Shown here: piece by piece, positions 1-7,143 of the stretch | Layout: each line of letters begins with the position of its first letter | Numbering within the stretch: position 1 is the stretch's first letter | NCBI GenBank assembly: GCA_021800745.1 | Contig: JAJYYS010000028.1 | Span: 1-13,612 of the forward strand | From: a bacterium | GTDB taxonomy: Bacteria > SZUA-79 > Acidulodesulfobacterales > Acidulodesulfobacteraceae | Reading direction: 5' to 3' | DNA: 13,612 nucleotides | Made by a program: the position numbers and the translations under genes | Notes under the pieces: model-generated | Told to the model about the DNA's origin: nothing | The model's input: the letters and a program-made list of their open reading frames with translations, nothing else | The model's database searches: none

Positions 1-200
<200 letters not shown>

Positions 201-1016
201 TTAATATATAACGATGGAGGAATATCCGACCACGCTCGAATAATCGCCGGATGCCTCTCCCGAATTTGTATAGCCTATCAATTTCGATTTTGTGCGGCCC
301 GCCATTTTAGCGACATTAAGCATTATAGACGCCGGAATAAAGCCGCACATCGTAATATCGTTTTCTCCGACTTTTTCGTATAGGCCGCGCGGATTCAAAT
401 CCAGAATCTCTTTAATGGCAATATCGTCTTTTAATCTGGCGGATTCCGCCGGTTCATAATGGGTCATATCGGAACTTGCTACTATTAAAACGTCGTCAAG
501 CAGATTCAATTTCCTTAAAGCATTAAATATCGCCTTAGAAGCATTTAATACATCGTTATACCTTATAAAAGAAACCACTATGGGAACAATCTTAAAATCT
601 TTTTTAAAACTATAGAGAAGGGGTATTTGTACTTCGACGGAATGTTCTTTTAAATGCGCAAGTTCATCGGAAATAAACGGACTGCCGGCGTCTTTTATTA
701 TAGCGTCGGCAAGCTCGGCGTTAATAGAAACGGAAAAATCTTTAAAATCGTATTTACCGTTATTCATAACGGAATAACCGGCTCCCATGCCGGTATGGTT
801 CGGACCTATGATAATAATGTTATTTTTTATTTTAATGCTTGAAAATCCGGCGTACGCCGTCTTTCCGGAATATACATAACCGGCATGCGGCGATATAATA
901 CCGAAAGTATTTATTTTTTCTTTCGGAGGAACAACATCGAAGGAATCGATTAAATTCTTTATATTATCTATTCCTTCCGGATAAAAATAACCTATTGCGG
1001 CAGGTTTTCTAATCAA
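201..1016 (-). CDS. amrB: AmmeMemoRadiSam system protein B (Memo family)
   Basis: This is a Memo-family protein, structurally related to the LigB-type class III extradiol dioxygenases. Its bacterial role is not established; it is usually found with an AMMECR1 protein and a radical SAM protein. Visible motifs, numbered from the TTG start (271 aa), are RKPAAIGYFYP at the N-terminus, ISPHAGYVYSG (His44), GPNHTG (His74), EHSVEVQIPLL (Glu124, His125), SSDMTHY (His186) and MCGFIP (Cys224). His44, His74 and Cys224 match the three metal ligands known in human MEMO1, so a bound metal such as iron is likely. A GTG three codons upstream (1025) would extend the protein by MSK. I prefer the TTG at 1016-1014 because AAGGTGAG lies 4 nt before it, whereas the GTG overlaps that sequence. 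It starts 34 bp after pycB and ends 6 bp before gltX. Neither usual partner is in the window. Confidence 0.92.
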   Translation of the reverse strand: MIRKPAAIGYFYPEGIDNIKNLIDSFDVVPPKEKINTFGIISPHAGYVYSGKTAYAGFSSIKIKNNIIIIGPNHTGMGAGYSVMNNGKYDFKDFSVSINAELADAIIKDAGSPFISDELAHLKEHSVEVQIPLLYSFKKDFKIVPIVVSFIRYNDVLNASKAIFNALRKLNLLDDVLIVASSDMTHYEPAESARLKDDIAIKEILDLNPRGLYEKVGENDITMCGFIPASIMLNVAKMAGRTKSKLIGYTNSGEASGDYSSVVGYSSIVIY

Positions 1017-1020
1017 TTTA

Positions 1021-1028
1021 CTCACCTT
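1021..1028 (-). promoter_or_regulatory. Shine-Dalgarno sequence that decides the amrB start
   Basis: The minus strand reads AAGGTGAG at 1028-1021, with AGGTGA complementary to the 16S rRNA 3' end. It is followed by TAAA and then TTG at 1016-1014, a normal spacing for this register. The alternative GTG start at 1025-1023 lies inside the site and would have no usable ribosome binding site of its own. The Memo-family N-terminus (short tail, then R-x-P-A-x-x-G-x-F-Y-P) also fits initiation at the TTG. Confidence 0.6.
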
Positions 1029-1050
1029 CTTACTTAATTATACCACAATA

Positions 1051-2958
1051 TTAAGCATTACAAGCCTCGACGTAAATTAATGTTTCGTCGGGATTTACGC
1101 TGTCCCCTTCTTTTATGTAAATTTCTTTAACTACGCCGTCAATAGGGGTATGTATCTCGTTTTCCATTTTCATCGCTTCTACTATTAAAACGGTATCGCC
1201 CGCTTTTACCGGACTGCCTTCTTTAACTATAACTTTTGTAATCCTTCCCGGCATAGGGGCATAAACATCACCGTCCCTTTTCGGAGAAGGTCTTTTTGAC
1301 CTTGCTATACTTTCGCCTACTATTTCTCCGCCGGCGCTCGGGACAATTTCGGTAAGCGATTCTATGACCACTTCTTCCAATGCGCCGTCTATATTCAAGA
1401 AAAAAGGTCTTTTTTGATCCGACTTGTGTCCTACGCCCGCAATTTTTATCTTATAGCTTTCGCCGTGAACCGTAACGATAAACTCGCTCGGAGCAAGTCC
1501 GCCGTCCTTTTCCAAAGCCGCAGAAGTCGATTCTTGCAAGGTACTCTGTTCCTGCACCGGACTTATAACCGATTCTTTATCGGTAGGTTTTGAATAATCC
1601 GGCAGATTGCCGGCTTTTCTGTCTTTAAAAAATTCTAAAGCGATATTGGGAAATAAAACATACGAAAGCAGGTCCTCGTCGTTTATATCGAATTCTTTAA
1701 TATCTTTATATTTTTTAGATAGTTCGGCATCTATTAAATCGGCAGGCCTGACGGTAACGATTTCTTCGTTCCCAAGCACCCGTTTCTGTATCTCGGAATT
1801 AATTTCGGCGGGCGGCTTGCCGTAATAGCCTTTAAGGTAATTTTTTGTTTCGCTTGTTACCACTTTATATTTTTCGCCGGTTATTACGTTAAGAGCGGCC
1901 TGCGTTCCTACAATCTGAGAAGTCGGGGTTACCAAGGGGGGGAAGCCGAAATCTTCCCTTACCTGAGGAACTTCATAAAGCACCTCTTCCATTTTGTCGA
2001 GAGCGTTCTGCTCTTTAAGCTGGTTCGCGAGATTGGACATCATTCCGCCCGGAACCTGAGTAACTATAATGTCTGCGTTTATGTTCGTATATTCGCTTTC
2101 CAAAGAGCCGTATCTTTTCCTGACATTTCTGAAATAATCCGCAACCTCTTTAAGTTTTTCGAGGTCGAGGTCGATATCGTAACCCATCTCCGATAACGTA
2201 AAAACCATCGACTCGGTGGGAGGATGCGATGTCCCGCAAGACATCGAAGAGATAGCCGTGTCGATAATATCGGCTCCCGCTTCGACGGCTTTCAATAAAG
2301 ACATGGAAGCAAAACCGCTGGTAGAATGTGAATGTAAATGAATAGGAAGGCTTATTTTTTTTCTAATCATAGATACGAGATTATATGCATTAGTGGGGGA
2401 AAGGAGCCCCGCCATATCTTTTATGCATATAGTATCCGCCCCCATATTCTCAAGCTCTACTGCCATTTGGGTAAAAAGCTCGTTCGTATGGACGGGGCTC
2501 GTCGTATAGCATATAGTGGCTTCAACCGTTTTTTTCTTCTTTTTTGCCGTTTCTACGGCTTTTTTTATGTTTCTGAAATCGTTCAGGGAATCGAATATTC
2601 TGAATACGTCTATACCGTTATCGGCGCTTAACGAAACAAACTTTTCGACTACGTCGTCGGCATAATGTCTGTACCCGACTAAGTTCTGCCCTCTTAAAAG
2701 CATCTGAAGCCTTGAATTTTTATATGCTTTCCTAATCCTTTTAAGCCTTTCCCACGGGTCTTCTTTTAAAAACCTAAGACATGAATCGAACGTCGCCCCG
2801 CCCCAGACTTCTAAAGACCAGAATCCTATATTATCGAGAACATTAGCTATGCCGAGTATATCGGGGGTAATCATTCTCGTAGCTAAAAGAGATTGATGCG
2901 CATCTCTTAGGACCGTCTCGGTAATACCTATTTTTCTTATGTAGCTTTTCTCTTCCAT
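1051..2958 (-). CDS. pycB: Pyruvate carboxylase subunit B (carboxyltransferase plus biotin carrier; OadA-like)
   Basis: This subunit moves the carboxyl group from carboxybiotin to pyruvate, giving oxaloacetate, and carries the biotin itself. The 635-aa protein begins with an HMGL-like TIM-barrel carboxyltransferase domain (about 8-280). It contains TVLRDAHQS (Asp19), FDSLND (122-127), CIKDMAG (Lys180, normally carboxylated) and HLHSHSTSG (His207, His209), the expected metal ligands. A conserved PYC/OADA domain follows (about 285-450), then a low-complexity linker (about 455-490). The C-terminal biotinyl domain (about 565-632) has VEAMKMEN, with Lys597 as the biotinylated residue. The ATG is preceded by AAGG repeats at good spacing. 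It lies 27 bp after pycA, which supplies the biotin carboxylase. OadA of the sodium-pumping oxaloacetate decarboxylase has the same architecture, but no OadB or OadG membrane genes are seen. A 2-oxoglutarate carboxylase large subunit (CfiA type) is another possibility. Confidence 0.9.
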   Translation of the reverse strand: MEEKSYIRKIGITETVLRDAHQSLLATRMITPDILGIANVLDNIGFWSLEVWGGATFDSCLRFLKEDPWERLKRIRKAYKNSRLQMLLRGQNLVGYRHYADDVVEKFVSLSADNGIDVFRIFDSLNDFRNIKKAVETAKKKKKTVEATICYTTSPVHTNELFTQMAVELENMGADTICIKDMAGLLSPTNAYNLVSMIRKKISLPIHLHSHSTSGFASMSLLKAVEAGADIIDTAISSMSCGTSHPPTESMVFTLSEMGYDIDLDLEKLKEVADYFRNVRKRYGSLESEYTNINADIIVTQVPGGMMSNLANQLKEQNALDKMEEVLYEVPQVREDFGFPPLVTPTSQIVGTQAALNVITGEKYKVVTSETKNYLKGYYGKPPAEINSEIQKRVLGNEEIVTVRPADLIDAELSKKYKDIKEFDINDEDLLSYVLFPNIALEFFKDRKAGNLPDYSKPTDKESVISPVQEQSTLQESTSAALEKDGGLAPSEFIVTVHGESYKIKIAGVGHKSDQKRPFFLNIDGALEEVVIESLTEIVPSAGGEIVGESIARSKRPSPKRDGDVYAPMPGRITKVIVKEGSPVKAGDTVLIVEAMKMENEIHTPIDGVVKEIYIKEGDSVNPDETLIYVEACNA

Positions 2959-2985
2959 GTATTTATACCTTACCTTTATATTATA

Positions 2986-4410
2986 CTAAATTCCGTAATA
3001 AGCCGATATGGCCGCCGATATCGCAAGTATCCTGTCGAAAGGGTCCTTCTGTAATTTATAATCCCTTAAATAAAGCCTTTCGTCGATAAAATGCGTATCG
3101 AAATTTCCCTTTAAAAAATCTTCGTCCTGAACTATTTTCAGCTGAAACGGTATGGTCGTCTTAATGCCTTTTACCACGTACTCGTCCAGCGCCCTCTGCG
3201 CCCTCCTGACGGTTTCTTCCCAAGTCCTGCCGCTGACCGTAAGCTTTGCAATCATTGAATCGTAAAACGGCTGGATTATATAATCTTTATAAACTGCGCC
3301 GTCTATTCTCACCCCTATTCCTCCCGGAGAATAATAAGCAGTGATCTTTCCGGTGCTGGGAATAAAATCTTTTCTAGGATTTTCGGCATTTATTCGGCAC
3401 TCTATGGCATATCCCCTCATAGAAACGTCTTCCTGCTTAATGTCGAGTTCCTTGCCCATTGCTATCTGAATTTGCTCGCCGACTATATCGACGCCGGTAA
3501 CTATTTCGGTAACGCTGTGCTCCACCTGTATTCGGGTATTCATTTCCATAAAATAATAATTACCGTTTTTATCGACGATATACTCTATCGTTCCTGCATT
3601 GCGGTAATTGCAGGCGCGTGCGGCTTTCACAGACGATTCTCCCATTTTTTTGCGCATTTCTTCGTTTAAAATAAGTGAGGGGGCGATTTCTATAAGTTTT
3701 TGATGCCTTCTCTGAATAGAGCAGTCTCTTTCGCCGAGGTGTATGATATTTCCGTAATTATCCGCAAGTATTTGAAATTCGATATGATGGGGCTTTTCTA
3801 TGTACTTTTCTATAAAAACTTCGGGGTTTCCGAAAGATTTTTCGGCTTCGGAACGTGATAAGGGAAAATTTTTAATCAACTCCCCGTCGTTAAAACAAAT
3901 TCTTATGCCTTTTCCGCCGCCCCCGGCCGAAGCCTTTATCATAACGGGATATCCTATTTTATTTGCAATGGCGACAGCTTCTTCTTCCGATTCGACCCCG
4001 CCTTCGGATCCTTCGACCACTGGAACTCCAACCGACTTCATCAGTCTTTTGGATTCTATCTTATCCCCCATCATAGCTATAGTTTGAGAAGACGGTCCTA
4101 TGAATATTATTCCTCTTTTTTCACAAACTTCAGGGAATTTTGGATTTTCTGACAAAAAACCGTAGCCGGGATGTATGGCATCGGCTCCGGTGTTTATAGC
4201 CAGATCTACTATTCTGTTGATATTGAGATAGCCGGATATCGGTCCAGGTCCCACAAGATACGCTTCGTCGGCTTTTTTTACGTGAAGAGCTTGACTGTCG
4301 GCTTCGGAATAAATAGCGACCGTTTTAATACCAAGCTCTTTGCAAGCTCTGATAACTCTCGAAGCAATCTCGCCTCTGTTGGCTATCAATACTTTTTTAA
4401 ATTGTTTCAT
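2986..4410 (-). CDS. pycA: Biotin carboxylase subunit of pyruvate carboxylase (AccC-like)
   Basis: This ATP-grasp enzyme carboxylates biotin on its partner protein using bicarbonate and ATP. The 474-aa protein has the N-terminal biotin carboxylase domain (KVLIANRGEIASRVIRACKELG, residues 6-27) and PGYGFLSEN (81-89). ATP-grasp features include Lys117, Lys159, the glycine loop AGGGGKGIR (162-170), Glu201 and Lys238. The active site has Glu276, Glu289 and the NTRIQVEHSVTE block with Arg293 and Glu297; Arg339 lies in ECRINAE. All match E. coli AccC positions closely. It is about 25 residues longer than AccC at the C-terminus, as is common for stand-alone PycA subunits. Being directly upstream of pycB rather than beside accB argues for pyruvate carboxylase over acetyl-CoA carboxylase. 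No good Shine-Dalgarno is seen before the ATG. The nearest promoter starts a leader of about 135 nt. Confidence 0.9.
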   Translation of the reverse strand: MKQFKKVLIANRGEIASRVIRACKELGIKTVAIYSEADSQALHVKKADEAYLVGPGPISGYLNINRIVDLAINTGADAIHPGYGFLSENPKFPEVCEKRGIIFIGPSSQTIAMMGDKIESKRLMKSVGVPVVEGSEGGVESEEEAVAIANKIGYPVMIKASAGGGGKGIRICFNDGELIKNFPLSRSEAEKSFGNPEVFIEKYIEKPHHIEFQILADNYGNIIHLGERDCSIQRRHQKLIEIAPSLILNEEMRKKMGESSVKAARACNYRNAGTIEYIVDKNGNYYFMEMNTRIQVEHSVTEIVTGVDIVGEQIQIAMGKELDIKQEDVSMRGYAIECRINAENPRKDFIPSTGKITAYYSPGGIGVRIDGAVYKDYIIQPFYDSMIAKLTVSGRTWEETVRRAQRALDEYVVKGIKTTIPFQLKIVQDEDFLKGNFDTHFIDERLYLRDYKLQKDPFDRILAISAAISAYYGI

Positions 4411-4473
4411 AAAATTTATAGACTTATAGCGATGTTTTTTATTTAACAGTTAAGACAAAATATATTAGCGGAA

Positions 4474-4540
4474 GCAGTTTGTATCGTTGAACTTGAACAA
4501 GTTGAGCAAAAATAGACGGCGGTTAAATTTTACAAACAGC
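4474..4540 (-). promoter_or_regulatory. Possible structured or operator-containing leader of pycA
   Basis: The 262-bp gap between the YgjP-like gene and pycA contains no gene. Within the predicted transcript, GCTGTTTGTA (4540-4531) can pair with TACAAACTGC (4483-4474), nine of ten positions matching. The 47-nt loop between them holds the palindrome AACTTGAACAAGTT (4490-4503), with arms AACTTG/CAAGTT around two bases. Closer to the gene, TTAAC-A-GTTAA (4442-4452) is a small inverted repeat. These could form an RNA leader structure or bind a regulator. No known riboswitch class was recognised, and chance pairing in AT-rich DNA cannot be excluded. Confidence 0.3.
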
Positions 4541-4552
4541 GGTCGATGACTA

Positions 4553-4581
4553 ATTTTAAACCATTATTTTAAAAAAGTCAA
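4553..4581 (-). promoter_or_regulatory. Sigma70-type promoter for pycA-pycB-amrB-gltX
   Basis: On the minus strand, TTGACT (4581-4576) is followed by 17 bases and then TAAAAT (4558-4553), each hexamer 5 of 6 to consensus with ideal spacing. Transcription would begin near 4546, leaving an untranslated leader of about 135 nt before the pycA ATG at 4410. It lies in the only sizeable gap between the two minus-strand gene runs, which supports its use as the operon promoter. Confidence 0.65.
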
Positions 4582-4672
4582 TCGGATATCGGTATTATGA
4601 GGTTATGAAGGATAATTCATTTATAATGTCGGCGGCGCCAAAAAATCTGGCAGAAAACGGGCGGACTTATTA

Positions 4673-5422
4673 TTATTTATATGATTTAAATAATGAGCCG
4701 TTTAATTCTTTTTTATAACTTCTCCACTGCGGAATAAATGTATCCATAACTGCGGTAAATCTTTTATTATGATTTCTCTCGATAAGATGCGCTAATTCGT
4801 GAACTACGATGTATTCTATGCAGTGAACCGGTTTTTTAACGAGTTCCAGATTTATCCATATCCTTTTTGCGGAAGTGTTGCAGGTGCCCCACTTTGTCTT
4901 CATCTGCTTTATTCTCCACTCTTTTGCAAAAACTCCCATAATTTCCTGCCATTTATTAAAAATGTTGGAAAGTTCTTTTGTCAATTCCTCCCTATGCCAG
5001 AGTAAAAAAACTTTTTTCTTTTGTTCTGAATTCGTACCGTCTTTTACGTAAAAATCGATATATCCTTTATTATTTATTTCAATGGCGGGTTTTCCGTCGT
5101 GCTCGATTACGTTCAGCAAATATCTTTCGCCTTTAAAATAATGACTTTCCCCCGAAACATATTCCCTTTGGGTTTCTCTCGGCTGTTCATTAAATCTATT
5201 GACATTTTTTTCTATCCACGGCAGTTTTGACATTATGAAAAGCCGAATAGACCGGTCATCCATTCTCTTGGGAGCTGAAACCCTCACCTTTCCGTCCGGC
5301 GGAAGAACGTTCAAATGAAGATTTTTGATATCTTTCTTTAAAACGGTAATATTAAAATCGCTTATTATAATTTCGGATTTTATAACCGTTTTATCTATCT
5401 TTTTTTTAAAAAATTTAAACAT
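4673..5422 (-). CDS. YgjP-like zinc metallopeptidase-fold protein (DUF45)
   Basis: The 249-aa protein belongs to the YgjP/DUF45 family, whose fold resembles zinc metallopeptidases such as WLM. E. coli YgjP has been reported as a UTP pyrophosphatase, so true peptidase activity is uncertain. The signature block is near the C-terminus: MKTKWGTCNTSAKRIWINLEL (about 174-194), then EYIVVHELAHLIERNHNKRF (203-222). The HExxH motif supplies His208, Glu209 and His212, and His218 is the likely third ligand. There is no signal peptide, so it should be cytoplasmic. It is the last gene of the ileS-tpiA-DsrE-hisS run, 10 bp after the hisS stop, with no Shine-Dalgarno. The start codon sits in the centre of an A/T-only inverted repeat. 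The N-terminus MFKFFKKK is Lys/Phe-rich; a later start is conceivable, but no better-supported one is visible. Confidence 0.85.
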   Translation of the reverse strand: MFKFFKKKIDKTVIKSEIIISDFNITVLKKDIKNLHLNVLPPDGKVRVSAPKRMDDRSIRLFIMSKLPWIEKNVNRFNEQPRETQREYVSGESHYFKGERYLLNVIEHDGKPAIEINNKGYIDFYVKDGTNSEQKKKVFLLWHREELTKELSNIFNKWQEIMGVFAKEWRIKQMKTKWGTCNTSAKRIWINLELVKKPVHCIEYIVVHELAHLIERNHNKRFTAVMDTFIPQWRSYKKELNGSLFKSYK

Positions 5423-5433
5423 TTAAATTTTTT
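5408..5433. repeat. A/T inverted repeat around the YgjP-like start codon
   Basis: The arms AAAAAATTTAAA (5408-5419) and TTTAAATTTTTT (5422-5433) are perfect 12-bp inverted copies separated by two bases. The YgjP-like ATG (5422-5420) lies at the dyad centre and the hisS stop codon (5435-5433) at its edge. In mRNA this could form an A-U-only hairpin with the start codon in the loop, followed by a U run. It may modulate translation or termination between hisS and the next gene. It may also be a by-product of Lys/Phe codons in AT-rich DNA. Confidence 0.4.
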
Positions 5434-6788
5434 TAATTGCATTCGATTAAGTCGGCGGCTTCTTCGGCGGAAACAGATATTTCTTTTCTCGTTTTAAGGT
5501 TTTTTAAGGTGAGCTTTTGTTCCGAGGCTTCTTTTTCGCCTATTACTGCAAAATATTCTATGCCTTTTCTGTCCGCATATTTTATCTCTTTTCCAATATT
5601 GGGTACTTCCGAAACGGATAATTCGGCATTAATTCCTTTTATGCGGAAAAAGTTTGCGGTTTTTAAGGCGAACGTCCTTTCGTTTTCGCTTAGATAAACT
5701 ATATAAAGTTTTATCGGAGAAGAAAGAGATTTCAATATATCTTTATCCCTTTCGGTAATAATATCTATTATTCTTTCGACGCCGAACGATATTCCGCAGG
5801 CGCCTTCAGGGCGGACGCCGTAAAGTTCGACCAAATTATCGTATCTTCCGCCTGCGGCAAAACTGCCTATGGCGACGTCTTTTGATTTTATTTCGAAAAT
5901 AGGTCCGGTATAATAGCCCAGCCCCCTGACTAAAAGCGGGTCGAATTTTATAACGCTAAATCCGGAGTCTTTGCCGGCTTTAGCGTTTCGCCGGTCTTCT
6001 ATTATGGACGAAAGCTCTTCTATGCCTTCGTTCGTCTTATTTTTAATAGATTCGTCTTTTAAATCTACGCTAATGCTTTCTTTTAATACCGCCAGTTTTT
6101 TTGAATCTTCCAGTCCCGCGTCTAAATCTATGAGCCGCATAAAAGAACGGTAATTTTCTTCGCCGATACCGTTTTCTTTAAATTCTTTAATTACCCCTGC
6201 TTCTCCGATTTTTGCCGTTTTATCGAGCGCCCTTAGCGCGGCGTCTTTTTTGCTTTCGTCTATGCCCGCGGCGTTAATTATACCGTCGAGTATTTTCCTA
6301 TTGTTGATAACTATCTCATAGTTTCCCATACCTAATTTTTCAAGGGTAAAAACCGCAAGGTCAAGCAGTTCGTTCTCTGCATTCATAGAATAAGAACCGA
6401 TTATATCCGCATCCGCCTGATAAAATTCCCTGTATCTTCCCGCCTGCGTATTTTCGTATCTGTAAACTTTGCCTATTATGTATCTCTTAAACGGTTTAGT
6501 GAGTTTTTCGGCGTTAGTGGCGTAATAACGTCCTAAGGGGGACGTAAATTCAAACCTTAAACCAAGTTTTCGTTTTGCCTTATCCTCGAAAACGTATATT
6601 TCTTTTTCGATTTCGCTTCCGCATTTCCTCGAAAGAAGCTCAAAATATTCAAAAACGGGTGAATCTATTTCGATGAATCCGTAAAGGGCAAAACATTCCC
6701 GTAAGGTTTCCATAACCTTTCTTCTTAAAACCATTTCTTCCGGTAGAAAATCCCTTGTCCCTTTCGGAGGCTGTATAAGTTTACTCAT
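5433..6788 (-). CDS. hisS: Histidyl-tRNA synthetase
   Basis: This class II aminoacyl-tRNA synthetase charges tRNA-His with histidine. The 451-aa protein opens with IQPPKGTRDFLPEE, the usual HisRS N-terminal block. Motif 2 is YRYENTQAGRYREFYQADADIIG (109-131). The histidine-binding signature LVRGLGYYTGPIFEI (286-300) includes Arg288, and AGGRYDNLVELYG lies at 312-324. Motif 3 is GISFGVERI (332-340). The C-terminal HGTP anticodon-binding domain spans about 358-450. In the LDYYTG position it has Gly291 instead of the common Asp, which varies among HisRS subgroups. The YENTQ variant of the usual motif 2 HERPQ form also marks it as different from the E. coli type. The ATG starts 1 bp after the DsrE-like stop codon without a Shine-Dalgarno, so translational coupling is likely. 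A YgjP-like gene follows after 10 bp. Confidence 0.95.
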   Translation of the reverse strand: MSKLIQPPKGTRDFLPEEMVLRRKVMETLRECFALYGFIEIDSPVFEYFELLSRKCGSEIEKEIYVFEDKAKRKLGLRFEFTSPLGRYYATNAEKLTKPFKRYIIGKVYRYENTQAGRYREFYQADADIIGSYSMNAENELLDLAVFTLEKLGMGNYEIVINNRKILDGIINAAGIDESKKDAALRALDKTAKIGEAGVIKEFKENGIGEENYRSFMRLIDLDAGLEDSKKLAVLKESISVDLKDESIKNKTNEGIEELSSIIEDRRNAKAGKDSGFSVIKFDPLLVRGLGYYTGPIFEIKSKDVAIGSFAAGGRYDNLVELYGVRPEGACGISFGVERIIDIITERDKDILKSLSSPIKLYIVYLSENERTFALKTANFFRIKGINAELSVSEVPNIGKEIKYADRKGIEYFAVIGEKEASEQKLTLKNLKTRKEISVSAEEAADLIECN

Positions 6789-6789
6789 A

Positions 6790-7119
6790 TTAAAGCGCTA
6801 TATAGACGCATCCTTCTTTTGAAAGTTTCGCTATCTTTTCTACGCCTGCCGGAACTATTTTCGCGTAATCCGGAATATCGCCGTCCTTAAGTTCAAACAT
6901 ATTCATCGCATTGCGGCAGACGAAAATGTTTACTTTGTCGTTAAGAACCGCCCTTAACTGTTCTTTAAGCTGGGAATGGTGAAGCAGGGCAACTACGGCC
7001 GGTCCGAATACTACGACGTTTATTTCTTCGGTTTCGGTTATTGCGCTAATGTTTTTAATCACGTTCATCAAAAGACCGGGATTAATAGTTCCGTTTGACG
7101 TCTGAATAACGTATTTCAT
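6790..7119 (-). CDS. DsrE/DsrF-like family protein (COG1416-like)
   Basis: A small 109-aa soluble protein of the DsrE/DsrF-like fold. Relatives include sulfur-relay proteins (DsrE, TusD) and many members of unknown role. It begins MKYVIQTSNGTINPGLLMNVIKN and has the central strand NVVVFGPAVVALLHHS (34-49). It continues with VNIFVCRNAMNMF (63-75), where Cys68 occupies the position of the conserved Cys of this subgroup; Cys104 lies near the end. The Cys suggests sulfane-sulfur or thiol chemistry, but that is inferred from the family. No DsrF, DsrH, DsrC or TusA gene lies next to it. It is well expressed by appearance: AAGGGGAATT precedes the ATG. It lies 24 bp after tpiA and 1 bp before hisS, so it is embedded in the translation/glycolysis operon rather than in a sulfur-oxidation cluster. 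Confidence 0.8.
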   Translation of the reverse strand: MKYVIQTSNGTINPGLLMNVIKNISAITETEEINVVVFGPAVVALLHHSQLKEQLRAVLNDKVNIFVCRNAMNMFELKDGDIPDYAKIVPAGVEKIAKLSKEGCVYIAL

Positions 7120-7143
7120 AATTCCCCTTTTTTATTTAATTTA

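Noticed and set aside
1051..2958. Na+-translocating oxaloacetate decarboxylase alpha subunit
   Set aside because: The domain order fits, but the neighbour is a biotin carboxylase and there are no oadB or oadG membrane subunits, so a carboxylase role is preferred.
4629..4672. Terminator after the YgjP-like gene
   Set aside because: The GC-rich stretch only gives a 4-bp GCCA/TGGC stem, and no U run follows in the direction of transcription.
5433..6788. HisRS with a damaged active site because the LDYYTG motif reads LGYYTG
   Set aside because: This position varies among HisRS subgroups, and the catalytic Arg288 and motifs 2 and 3 are intact, so the enzyme should be functional.
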